Shown piece after piece: positions 17,829-26,476 of a stretch of 64,000 nt of DNA. Made by a program: the position numbers and the translations under genes. Positions within the stretch are counted from its first letter, which is position 1. Each line of letters starts with the position of its first letter. The DNA is from Eubacterium sp. (GTDB lineage Bacteria > Bacillota > Clostridia > Lachnospirales > Lachnospiraceae): contig JAILOU010000007.1 in NCBI GenBank assembly GCA_024690665.1, positions 1 to 64,000 of the forward strand. Direction: 5' to 3'. The notes beneath the pieces were generated by a model. It saw only the letters and a program-made list of their open reading frames with translations. It did no database searches and had not been told where the DNA came from.

Positions 17829-19820
17829 CTACTCTTTCCCGTATGTAATCAGATGTCCAATCTGTTTCTTTACGTAGTTTTCATACTGCCCGGTATCCAC
17901 CTGCTCTGTGATAATTTCCTTGTTTCGGTTCTTTACATAACCTTCCAACTCATCACTATCCAGCATAAAATTCGGCTTCACCTTCTCTTTGGATGTAAAG
18001 TAAATGCTTTCCGTCTTCGTATGTACGGACGCCAGATACGGGTCATTTGGAAACAGACACTGCGAAAATGCGTATTCCCTCTCCTTCTCCCCGCCAAGGC
18101 ATGCCGGAAGGATTGCATCCGTTTCTTCATACCGGTAGTCAATTCCTGCGCACTTACACATCATTCCTGCGTAATCCGTTGTTTGGATAATCTCGTCGCA
18201 TTTTCCCGACACACTAGAGCCTTTTAGCAAAAATGGTACCCGTTCTCTGTCGATGCTCATAAAATGTTCCCCATCCGCTACGTTAAATGCTGTGCCATGA
18301 TCGGATATCAGCGACACCACAACGTCTTTTGTCTGATAATGCGTCTCAAGATAGTGATACAGATTCTCTAAGAAGAAATCAATTCGTTTTAATTCCTGTA
18401 CATAGATGTACTTCTTATTCTCGCTATAGCTTTGCTTTACCGTGCTGATACTGTCGTTATCGACGATCCACCGCTTGATTGGAATCTTTGTTTCCGTATA
18501 CAGACCACGCGGAAAGTTTCCTGCAATATCGTGAAGATCTTGAATCTCCATCCAGATGAACTGATTTGTATCGTGAAAAGTCTCCATGTGTTCCATCACA
18601 TCATTTACCACTGTTTTGACATCTCTTCCCCCCATCTGCACACCAAATACAATGCGGTCAAAATCCTTTGCATAGCCTTGCGTCGTTGTTACCGAATCAT
18701 TCTCTCCAATCTTGGCGGTGACATAACCGGCTTCCTTAAAGTAACTGACATATGCTTTTTCGTCTCTTAAAAAATCCCATTTCATATCTTCCGACAGATA
18801 CATGTGATGCGACGGTAATTTCCCGGTCCAGTAAGTTGCTACGCTTGGGAGGGTATATTCAGACCCCGCATAATAATTCGTAAACATGGCTCCATCACTA
18901 AAGTAACGCGCGGTGTTTGGCATCACCTGTTCTAGGCCATACTCTTCTAATACCGAAGCATTTAGCGAATCGACAAAGATATTAAGCACAAGTTTTTTGC
19001 TCTTTGGCGGCTGTTTTAAAGGAATTGCCTTTCCCATAATCACAGGATGATAAAACACAATTTTCTCTCCCGGCTCAAGCATAATCCGCGAATACTTCTT
19101 ATGTTGAAATAATTCGTAGGCTTCTTGTCCAAGAACCGCGACATTGTTTTCCTTGCGCTGATCCAAATCAGGATTCGCCACAGCCGGCAGGATACACGGC
19201 GCATCACTTTCATTTTTATATTCCTGACCCAACTGCAATCCGGCATAGATTTCGCTCCTTCTCGACCACAAATCCAGATTCTCTGTCGATCCATACAAGG
19301 ATACTCCCGCATCATCTGCAAATCCCAAATAATAGACATCTTTCAAAAACACCTGGAACATCTTGCCGATAAAATCCGTTTTATAGCGATACATATTATC
19401 GGTGCTAAATTGAAGCTGCTGATTCACTTTTCCAATTACATTCTCCCGGCCGGACTCTTTTAATACCCCTTCCAGCCTCGCAATGATCTTTTGTAACTCA
19501 TTTTCATCCACCACAGTCTGCTGCTGAATCTCCTGCAATTGCTTGGTGAGCCTGTAGTACACATATGCATGTACAACATCTTCACAGCATTCATAGCACG
19601 TCGCCAGATTATAATTATTTTCTATAAAAAAAGGATTCTTTCGATAAGCTTCCCTGGCGTACTCAGTTGCCTTTTGTGGATGATCTTGCAGCAGTTCCAG
19701 ATTGACATAATACGAATAAAGATCCATATCCTTTGGATTTACCGTCTCGTACGCTTTAATCTGTTTCACTGCTTCTTCCAAATTTCCTTCTATAATAAAT
19801 TGTTCAATCTGCGCTTTCAT
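17829..19820 (-). CDS. Cytoplasmic TPR / alkaline-phosphatase-superfamily fusion
   Basis: 663 residues. Residues 1-95 form TPR-like helices. Residues 275-570 form an alkaline phosphatase/sulfatase-type catalytic domain: metal ligand FVDSLNAS (Asp284), a probable nucleophile Thr323 in EYTLPSVATYWTG, and the metal motif LISDHG followed by GEHFMS. The Thr nucleophile context resembles phosphoglycerol and phosphoethanolamine transferases such as LtaS. No signal peptide or membrane helix is visible, so it should act in the cytoplasm, unlike LtaS. First gene of an operon with a TagD-like cytidylyltransferase, a glycosyltransferase and the CBS-cupin protein. Transfer of a phospho-substituent onto flagellar glycans is an inference. 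Confidence 0.7.
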   Translation of the reverse strand: MKAQIEQFIIEGNLEEAVKQIKAYETVNPKDMDLYSYYVNLELLQDHPQKATEYAREAYRKNPFFIENNYNLATCYECCEDVVHAYVYYRLTKQLQEIQQQTVVDENELQKIIARLEGVLKESGRENVIGKVNQQLQFSTDNMYRYKTDFIGKMFQVFLKDVYYLGFADDAGVSLYGSTENLDLWSRRSEIYAGLQLGQEYKNESDAPCILPAVANPDLDQRKENNVAVLGQEAYELFQHKKYSRIMLEPGEKIVFYHPVIMGKAIPLKQPPKSKKLVLNIFVDSLNASVLEEYGLEQVMPNTARYFSDGAMFTNYYAGSEYTLPSVATYWTGKLPSHHMYLSEDMKWDFLRDEKAYVSYFKEAGYVTAKIGENDSVTTTQGYAKDFDRIVFGVQMGGRDVKTVVNDVMEHMETFHDTNQFIWMEIQDLHDIAGNFPRGLYTETKIPIKRWIVDNDSISTVKQSYSENKKYIYVQELKRIDFFLENLYHYLETHYQTKDVVVSLISDHGTAFNVADGEHFMSIDRERVPFLLKGSSVSGKCDEIIQTTDYAGMMCKCAGIDYRYEETDAILPACLGGEKEREYAFSQCLFPNDPYLASVHTKTESIYFTSKEKVKPNFMLDSDELEGYVKNRNKEIITEQVDTGQYENYVKKQIGHLITYGKE

Positions 19821-19879
19821 CGATTCTCCTTTTTCGTATTCTGCCTTACGTTTATGTTTATCGACTTGTCTTATCTTTT

Positions 19880-19885
19880 ATTATA
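19880..19885 (-). promoter_or_regulatory. Candidate -10 box, TPR/phosphatase operon
   Basis: TATAAT on the minus strand, 59 bases upstream of the ATG at 19820. The -35 region is weak. The site is next to the divergent neuB promoter. Confidence 0.35.
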
Positions 19886-19916
19886 CCTTTTTCCCACTTT
19901 TCACACTAGTTTTTCC

Positions 19917-19943
19917 TAATTTTCTTTCCTTCTTATCCGATAA
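19917..19943 (+). promoter_or_regulatory. Sigma28-like promoter upstream of neuB
   Basis: TAAT (19917-19920), 15 bases, TCCGATAA (19936-19943). This matches the flagellar sigma28 pattern TAAA-N15-GCCGATAA and is nearly identical to the site before flgM (TAAT-N15-TCCGATAC). A vegetative-type TATAAT at 19950-19955 lies just downstream, so two promoters may operate. Confidence 0.55.
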
Positions 19944-19995
19944 ATCTTGTATAATGAATTTAAATAGTATTTATATAAGAAACGGAGTGTGTAAG

Positions 19996-20865
19996 ATGTA
20001 TCAAAAACCATATCTGATTGCAGAAGCAGGTTGTAATCACAAAGGTGACATGGAGATTGCCAGACAGCTTATTGAGACTGCTGCAAAAACTTGTCACGCC
20101 GATGCAATTAAATTTCAAAAAAGATGTCCAAAGGAATTATTAACCGAGGAACAATATAATGCACCGCACCCAAATCCTGCCAATTCCTACGGCGATACTT
20201 ATGGTGCGCATCGTGAATTTTTAGAGCTTACAAAAGAGCAGCACAGACAGCTGAAAACCTGGTGCGAAGAGTATGGCATCACGTATTCCACTTCTGTGTG
20301 GGATCTGACCTCGGCTAAGGAAATCGCGGACTTAAAGCCGGAATTTATCAAGATTCCGTCTGCCTGCAACACGCATTTTGAAATGCTTGGCTACCTGTGC
20401 GACAACTACGAAGGCGAGATTCAGCTTTCCTTTGGTATGACAACACATGAAGAAGAAGAAAAGATTGTTTCGTTCTTTGAGGAAAAAGGACGCGCAAAAG
20501 ATCTGGTTTTATTCAACTGTACTTCCGGTTATCCGGTTCCATATAAGGATGTATGCCTTCTTGAAATCAACCGCATGCGTGCTTCTTATGAAGACCGCGT
20601 AAAAGCAATCGGTTTTTCCGGACACCACATCAATACGGCTGTTGACATTGCAGCTTACACACTTGGCGCTGATATCATCGAGCGCCACTATACACTCGAC
20701 CGCACCTGGAAAGGGACTGACCATGCAGCTTCCCTTGAGCCGGATGATATGAAACGCTTAAAGGAAGAACTCATGAGCGTGCACGAAGCCCTGACCTATA
20801 AAAATCAGGAGATTCTGCCAATCGAACAGGTGCAGCGTGACAAATTAAAATATCGCAAACACTAG
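19996..20865 (+). CDS. neuB: NeuB-family nonulosonic acid synthase (no SAF domain)
   Basis: 289 residues. It condenses phosphoenolpyruvate with a six-carbon amino sugar to make a nine-carbon sialic, legionaminic or pseudaminic-type acid. Family motifs seen are IAEAGCNHKGD, AIKFQKR, FIKIPSACNTHF, LFNCTSGYP, IGFSGHH, and IIERHYTLDRTWKGTDHAASLEP near the end. It stops right after the catalytic barrel at RDKLKYRKH and lacks the C-terminal SAF/antifreeze-like domain of the usual 335-350-residue enzymes. The start at 19996 is preferred to 19954 for its GGAG site. It heads an operon with neuA and two glycosyltransferases. The exact sugar cannot be told because the epimerase and dehydratase genes are outside the window. 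Confidence 0.88.
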   Translation: MYQKPYLIAEAGCNHKGDMEIARQLIETAAKTCHADAIKFQKRCPKELLTEEQYNAPHPNPANSYGDTYGAHREFLELTKEQHRQLKTWCEEYGITYSTSVWDLTSAKEIADLKPEFIKIPSACNTHFEMLGYLCDNYEGEIQLSFGMTTHEEEEKIVSFFEEKGRAKDLVLFNCTSGYPVPYKDVCLLEINRMRASYEDRVKAIGFSGHHINTAVDIAAYTLGADIIERHYTLDRTWKGTDHAASLEPDDMKRLKEELMSVHEALTYKNQEILPIEQVQRDKLKYRKH

Positions 20866-20878
20866 GAAGGACACTCAC

Positions 20879-22042
20879 ATGACTGTAGCATTTATTCCTG
20901 TCCGCGGGGGCAGTAAATCCATACCACTAAAAAATATCAAACCAATCCTTGGAAGGCCGCTTGTCTACTGGACCGTTAAGGCAGCCTGCGAATGCGATGC
21001 CATTGACAAGGTCTATATCGCAACAGACTCAGACAAGATCAAAGACACGGTAGAAAGTTTTGGATTCTCTAAGGCCGTTGTAATCGGACGCAGCGCCGAA
21101 TCGGCTTCCGATACAGCTTCCACGGAATCTGCCATGCTTGAATTCGCCGAGCAATATGACTTTGACAACATCGTCTTAATCCAGGCAACGTCTCCGCTTC
21201 TTACCGCTGACGACTTAAACCGCGGCATGAAGCTCTTTGAAAGCGACGGATGTGACAGCGTCTTATCCGCCGTCTTACAAAAGCGCTTTTACTGGGAGAC
21301 CGATGCGGATGGATTCGCCTCACCAACCAACTACGATGTCTATCACCGTCCGCGCCGCCAGGACTTTGACGGCTCTTATACGGAAAACGGTGCTTTTTAT
21401 ATTACCCGAAAGGAAGACTTGCTTCGCACGAAAAACCGGGTATCCGGTCACATGAAAATCTGCGAGATGAGCGAAGAATCCTTCTTTGAAATCGATGAAC
21501 CCTCTGACTGGGTCATTATCGAAGCGCTTATGCGTAAGAAAGGAATTACCGCTGCGCCATGCGATCTGTCCAAAATCAAACTGTTTTTGACAGACTGCGA
21601 CGGCTGCCTTACAGACGGCGGTATGTATCTGACAGAATATGGTGATGAAACCAAGCGCTTCCAGGCGCTTGACGGTAAGGGCATGGCCATCTTAAGAGAT
21701 CACGGCATTAAAGTCGGCATTGTAACCGGCGAAACCCGCAATCTGCTTAAAGTACGGGCAAAAAAATTAAAACTGGACTATCTTAAGATGGGCGCAGACG
21801 ACAAACTGCCAATTGTTCAAAAAATCGCAGACAAGCTTGGAATAGATTTATCAGAGGTTGCGTACGTCGGAGATGACCTTCCGGATATTCCGGTCATTCA
21901 GGCTGTCGGCTATGGCTGCTCTGTTCCAAATGGCCGCGAGGAAGTAAAAGCCGTGGCCGACTATGTCACACAGACAGCCGGCGGAAGCGGCGCCATCCGT
22001 GAAGTTACCGATCAGATTGCAAAAGCAAAGGGGATTTTATGA
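20879..22042 (+). CDS. neuA: Bifunctional CMP-nonulosonate cytidylyltransferase / HAD phosphatase
   Basis: 387 residues with two domains. Residues 1-220 are a CMP-sialate synthetase (FIPVRGGSKSIPLKN, LIQATSPLL, YTENGAFYI) that activates the nine-carbon acid with CTP. Residues 230-387 are a KdsC-like HAD phosphatase (LFLTDCDGCLTDGGMY, VTGE, YVGDDLPDIPV), which would remove the 9-phosphate before activation. The fusion combines the two last cytoplasmic steps in one chain. It begins 13 bases after neuB and overlaps the following gene by four bases. Confidence 0.88.
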   Translation: MTVAFIPVRGGSKSIPLKNIKPILGRPLVYWTVKAACECDAIDKVYIATDSDKIKDTVESFGFSKAVVIGRSAESASDTASTESAMLEFAEQYDFDNIVLIQATSPLLTADDLNRGMKLFESDGCDSVLSAVLQKRFYWETDADGFASPTNYDVYHRPRRQDFDGSYTENGAFYITRKEDLLRTKNRVSGHMKICEMSEESFFEIDEPSDWVIIEALMRKKGITAAPCDLSKIKLFLTDCDGCLTDGGMYLTEYGDETKRFQALDGKGMAILRDHGIKVGIVTGETRNLLKVRAKKLKLDYLKMGADDKLPIVQKIADKLGIDLSEVAYVGDDLPDIPVIQAVGYGCSVPNGREEVKAVADYVTQTAGGSGAIREVTDQIAKAKGIL

Positions 22043-23211
22043 AAATAATTGTGCTGGATCGACCTGCATTTGGAAAACAAGATATCATAGAAGCATTTCA
22101 CGCGCTGGGGATTGAAACAACGCTCTATATTCATGACGACATTCAAGAAGCGGTAAGTGAAACACTTGAAGAAGACTTTGCAAACTTCGCATTTGGCGGA
22201 GAATATGACTTTGTCTTTTCTTTTAATTACTTTCCGTCTCTTTCAAGAGCTGCAAAAAAAGCTGGACTGAAATACGTCTCTTTTGTCTATGACAGTCCCC
22301 TTTTGGCACTGTTTTCCTGCACGATTATTGAGCCGCATAATTATGTCTTTATATTCGACAGTGCCATGTATCAGCGCCTTGCTGATATCGGCATTCCAAC
22401 GGTCTATTATCTGCCACTGTGCTCTAATCCGGATCGTAATCTGCATCTTACCATCTCTGATGCAGCAAGAAAGGCATTTACAAGTGATATCTCATTTGTC
22501 GGTTCTTTATATAACGAGGAGCACAATCTGCTCGATCGCATCCGGGACATGGAGCCATTTACCAAGGGATATCTTGACAGCCTGATGGAGGCGCAGATGC
22601 AAGTTAGCGGTGTTAATTTTGTAGAGGACTGTCTTTCCAAAAACATCCTGGACGAGTTTCAAAAAAAGAGTCCGTATCTAACGCAGCCGGGCGGCACAGA
22701 GCCGGACTCTTATATCTATGCCAACTACTTTGTCAATCGCAAGATTACCTCGATTGAGCGCATCCGCCTGTTAAGTGCCATCAGTGAAAAGTATCCGCTT
22801 AAGATCTTTTCAAAAGCCAACAGCAGCACGATTCCTAAGGCTGCTTTCCCCGGAACGGTGGACTACTATGAGCAGATGCCACTGGTCTTTCAGTGTTCGA
22901 AAATCAATCTAAACATCACACTTAGAAGTATCATAAACGGAATTCCGCTTCGTGCCTTTGACATTATGGGCAATGGCGGTTTTCTTCTGACAAACTTCCA
23001 AAGTGATTTATTAAATTATTTTGTACCGAACGAAGATTTCGTTTACTTCGAAAGCAAGGATGACCTTCTAACCAAGGTCGACTACTACCTCACACATGAG
23101 AAGGAACGTAAGGAAATCGCCGCAAATGGGCTTGCACGCGTCAAAGCGGACCACACCTATGTGCACCGCGCAAAACTAATTCTTGAAGTTGTAATGGGAG
23201 AATCATCATGA
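22039..23211 (+). CDS. CgeB/DUF3880-like glycosyltransferase
   Basis: 390 residues of the window's repeated glycosyltransferase family: ISFVGSLYNEE, KGYLDSLMEAQMQVSG, INLNITLRSIINGIPLRAFD, and VYFESKDD near the C-terminus. ATGA overlaps at both ends couple it to neuA and to the next paralogue. Since it shares an operon with CMP-nonulosonate synthesis, this copy or the next is a candidate for using that donor, though Maf downstream is another. Confidence 0.74.
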   Translation: MKIIVLDRPAFGKQDIIEAFHALGIETTLYIHDDIQEAVSETLEEDFANFAFGGEYDFVFSFNYFPSLSRAAKKAGLKYVSFVYDSPLLALFSCTIIEPHNYVFIFDSAMYQRLADIGIPTVYYLPLCSNPDRNLHLTISDAARKAFTSDISFVGSLYNEEHNLLDRIRDMEPFTKGYLDSLMEAQMQVSGVNFVEDCLSKNILDEFQKKSPYLTQPGGTEPDSYIYANYFVNRKITSIERIRLLSAISEKYPLKIFSKANSSTIPKAAFPGTVDYYEQMPLVFQCSKINLNITLRSIINGIPLRAFDIMGNGGFLLTNFQSDLLNYFVPNEDFVYFESKDDLLTKVDYYLTHEKERKEIAANGLARVKADHTYVHRAKLILEVVMGESS

Positions 23212-24380
23212 ATGTATTACTATACCGATATGGCAGTATCTGCGAACCTGATATGATGGAAACCTTTGAAAATCTTGGTTTTCATGTAGATACGATCGAT
23301 GTTGAAATAACCAAAAAGAGCATAACGCCAAACGAACAGCTTAAGTTGCTTCAGGAAGCGCTTGAAAAAAAGGAGTACAGCTTCGTTTTTACCATCAATT
23401 TCTTCCCAACCTTGTCCGCTGTTCTTGAAATCTATAAGATTCCATACCTGTGCTGGATTGTAGACAGTCCGGTTTTGGAGCTTTATTCAGATATGATTCA
23501 AAACTCTGTGAATCGCATCTTTTTATTTGATTATGCACTTTATGAGGAATTTTCTCCTTACAATCCACAGGGCATCTTCTATCTGCCTCTTGCAACCAAT
23601 ATCAGGCGTTGGAAGGAAGCGATTCATAATGCCACCTTTAATGAACAGCAAAAATTCGCCTGCGATGTTTCCTTCGTCGGCTCTTTATATACAGAAAAAA
23701 ATCCGTTCCAACGCTTTAACGGACCGGATTATCTAAAGGGATATTTTGAAGGTATGATTCGCGCGCAAGAGCGTGTCTACGGTGCTTTTTTTCTTCAAGA
23801 TCTTCTGACGGATGAGTTAGTCTTACAGTTCAAAGAACACTTGCCGGGCTTTTATACATTTCCGGAAAAGACTCGCGCTGATGACCGCGCATGCGTAGCA
23901 CAACTCTACCTTGCGACTGCCGTTGCCGCCTATGAGCGCATTGATTTATTTACTGCAATTGAAGAACATTATGGCATGACGCTTTACACAGGCTCTGATA
24001 CCACTCCTTATAATTTTGAGAGTAAAGGCCTTGTAAAGACACTTACCGAGATGCCGCTTGTCTTCGCCGGCAGTAAAATCAACCTCAACATCACCGCCAA
24101 GCCAATCCGGACCGGTCTGCCGCTTCGTATCTGGGACATCTTAGGTTGTCATGGATTCATGATCAGCAACTACCAGTCCGAAATTCCGGAATACTTTGTA
24201 AATGGCGAAGATATCGTGATGTACGAATCGATTGAACATGCGATTGAACTGATTGGTTATTATCTCGACCACTCAAAAAAACGCAAAGAAATTGCAGACG
24301 CTGCCTATGACAAAGTCTGCAAATTCCATACTTATGAACTTCGAGTAACACAGATGCTCGAGATGGCATTTCAGTTATAG
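23208..24380 (+). CDS. CgeB/DUF3880-like glycosyltransferase
   Basis: 390 residues, a tandem paralogue of the gene before it: VSFVGSLYTEKN, LKGYFEGMIRAQERVYG, INLNITAKPIRTGLPLRIWD, IVMYESIEH. It is the last gene of the neuB operon. Its 3' end overlaps the convergent maf gene by 10 bases, and no terminator is visible between them. Confidence 0.74.
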   Translation: MNVLLYRYGSICEPDMMETFENLGFHVDTIDVEITKKSITPNEQLKLLQEALEKKEYSFVFTINFFPTLSAVLEIYKIPYLCWIVDSPVLELYSDMIQNSVNRIFLFDYALYEEFSPYNPQGIFYLPLATNIRRWKEAIHNATFNEQQKFACDVSFVGSLYTEKNPFQRFNGPDYLKGYFEGMIRAQERVYGAFFLQDLLTDELVLQFKEHLPGFYTFPEKTRADDRACVAQLYLATAVAAYERIDLFTAIEEHYGMTLYTGSDTTPYNFESKGLVKTLTEMPLVFAGSKINLNITAKPIRTGLPLRIWDILGCHGFMISNYQSEIPEYFVNGEDIVMYESIEHAIELIGYYLDHSKKRKEIADAAYDKVCKFHTYELRVTQMLEMAFQL

Positions 24381-26398
24381 ATTTTTTGAATCTGTTCTTC
24401 TAAGCGTTCAGCGCCTTTTTTATAACATTTAATTAAGGCCTGCGCTTCCCTTGCAATCTCTACAACGGTTAAATCATCTGTATAGATATTGTCACCAAGC
24501 TGTCCTTCATCCTGTGCACTATACATCCGAACCATTTTCATTAATCGATACTCTTTTTCCATCTTATTCCATTTTTCAATTCTTTTCACAACTTCCTTGT
24601 ACTGCGGAAGATTCTGTGCTCCGTTTTCTTCGAGATTAATCAGTTCTTCATAATCCTCGATTGCCCTATCTAAATCTTTTTGGAAGGCTTCAATTTCATC
24701 CGGCATATGCTTAATCCCGGTAAGAACTTTTTCTCGTTCTTCTAAGGTAAACGCATTGTCTGTATCATCTACAATCGCCTTAAAGTCAACCTGTTTGTGA
24801 CACAGCTGCGCGGCAGCTTCTTTCAGCGTCATTATCTCTGTTCCATGAATCTTCGCACCGCCTTCTGTTGCATTAATGACGCGAACATCTTCCTCATGCG
24901 CAAGCAGCACTTCCTTTTCAAACCACTGCCTGTACGAATCCATCTGCACATCCGTCTCAATGTCTTGTCCGTCATTTCCTTCCACAATACTTATCATACG
25001 TGATTTCTTATGATCGATATTGTCCTGCTCGCTTTTTTCAAATCCGCTTACATGGCCTCTGCCTCCGGTAAAGGCAAGGTCTTGCCCCATCAAAATAATA
25101 ATTTTAAATCCACACTCCCGAATCAGAGAAAATGCATCTGTCGCGACCGAACCACCGGTTGGAAGATCTTTGTATGTTTTGTGCGTTTCTTTCACCACGA
25201 TATCATTGATAAAATCAAATCCAATTCCGCCCTGGAAGAAGATCTTCCCCGTTAATACATCAATAAATTCCGGTCTTGCATACGGCGTCAGCATCATAGG
25301 ATAATGATTCATTCTCTCATCTGCAAACACGGAAAATTCCTTTCTTGGGTCAGAGGAAATTCCGATATGAAACTCAATACCTTCTCGCACAAGTGCTTTT
25401 AACGCGGAATCAACCGCTACGATAAATGCCTTATCTTCTAACTCTTTAAGTTGCCGGATATTCTTATCCAGCGACGGGCCTGCCGATACTAAAATCGCCG
25501 GTATATGCTCCACATCTTCTTGCCGCACCCGCTTTACAAGATCCAGATGATTATATTCATTTAACATCCGCGGCACATTGCGAAGCGAATTGGTCATAAT
25601 CAAATCGCCGAAGGTAGCCATCGTAGTATCTTCCATATACATAAGACCCATATAATAGATGACAAGGTCAATCATTCTGCTGCATTCTGTCGGATAAGTC
25701 GCATCGTAATTCGGCATAATACAAAACTCTACGAGTTCTTTTTGTTGATAGGTGAACATATAGCGAATCATACTAAGCGTTTTTTCCATGACCTTAGAAA
25801 TGTCTAACACCTTTATCTGATGTTCTTCGCAAAAATCATATATTTCCTCCGTCTCATTATATAAGGTTACGTCTGTTTCATCCGCAAGCAAAAGAACAAG
25901 GGAAACGGTTGTATTATTTTGCTCTATCAGTTCTCTAAGTGCACGTCCATCCCCTAAGCCATAGATAAACAAAACCGAATAATCCTTCAGATTGGCATAG
26001 CGCTGTGCCAGCGTCTTGGCCGCATACTTCGGATATGCTGCAGATACACGAACTCTGCTTGTATCTTTATTTTCCAGATTATGCAGTGTATATTCTTGCT
26101 CTTCCATCTTGTTTTGCACTCCTATCAGTGTGCACACATCTGCTCTTAAGACATCTGCAAGCGAGAGTACGTCGGTTATCTGATAGCAGTAGATTAATTT
26201 TTTCAGCACTGAAACCAGGTATTCCTGCTCGGACGCTTCTGTAATAATCTGTTTTTCTATCAGTTCATTAAACAGCGTCTGAAGGTTTTGAATCAGTCCC
26301 GGAATACTTTCATAGATTTCTTCTGTCTTATTTTGGTACAGGCAGGTGATAGTCTGTTGTACCTGTTGATTTAATTGTTCAATCCTGTTGTCTGCCAT
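24371..26398 (-). CDS. Maf/DUF115 motility-associated flagellin glycosyltransferase
   Basis: 675 residues. The central DUF115 domain is clear: PAILVSAGPSLDKNIRQL near residue 290, FHIGISSDPRKEF, FFQGGIGFDF, DLPTGGSVATDAFSL and IILMGQDLAFTGGRGHV. Proteins of this family transfer nonulosonic acids to flagellin in the cytoplasm, as known in Campylobacter, Aeromonas and Clostridium. The N-terminal 170 and C-terminal 150 residues are helical. It lies directly downstream of the flagellin genes and next to the neuB operon. RBS GGGGGA precedes the start. Confidence 0.88.
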   Translation of the reverse strand: MADNRIEQLNQQVQQTITCLYQNKTEEIYESIPGLIQNLQTLFNELIEKQIITEASEQEYLVSVLKKLIYCYQITDVLSLADVLRADVCTLIGVQNKMEEQEYTLHNLENKDTSRVRVSAAYPKYAAKTLAQRYANLKDYSVLFIYGLGDGRALRELIEQNNTTVSLVLLLADETDVTLYNETEEIYDFCEEHQIKVLDISKVMEKTLSMIRYMFTYQQKELVEFCIMPNYDATYPTECSRMIDLVIYYMGLMYMEDTTMATFGDLIMTNSLRNVPRMLNEYNHLDLVKRVRQEDVEHIPAILVSAGPSLDKNIRQLKELEDKAFIVAVDSALKALVREGIEFHIGISSDPRKEFSVFADERMNHYPMMLTPYARPEFIDVLTGKIFFQGGIGFDFINDIVVKETHKTYKDLPTGGSVATDAFSLIRECGFKIIILMGQDLAFTGGRGHVSGFEKSEQDNIDHKKSRMISIVEGNDGQDIETDVQMDSYRQWFEKEVLLAHEEDVRVINATEGGAKIHGTEIMTLKEAAAQLCHKQVDFKAIVDDTDNAFTLEEREKVLTGIKHMPDEIEAFQKDLDRAIEDYEELINLEENGAQNLPQYKEVVKRIEKWNKMEKEYRLMKMVRMYSAQDEGQLGDNIYTDDLTVVEIAREAQALIKCYKKGAERLEEQIQKIYN

Positions 26399-26426
26399 AT
26401 ATGAAATCCCCCATATATCAAAACAA

Positions 26427-26452
26427 GCACCCCGGCTATATAGCCGGCGTGC
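26427..26452 (-). terminator. Terminator hairpin between flagellin and maf
   Basis: GCACCCCGGCTA and TAGCCGGCGTGC form a 12-bp stem with one mismatch. On the minus strand a TTGTTTT run follows. It would stop most transcripts of the flagellin at 26477 and let a minority continue into maf. Confidence 0.6.
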
Positions 26453-26476
26453 TGTTTATTCATTTTAGTTTTTCGA

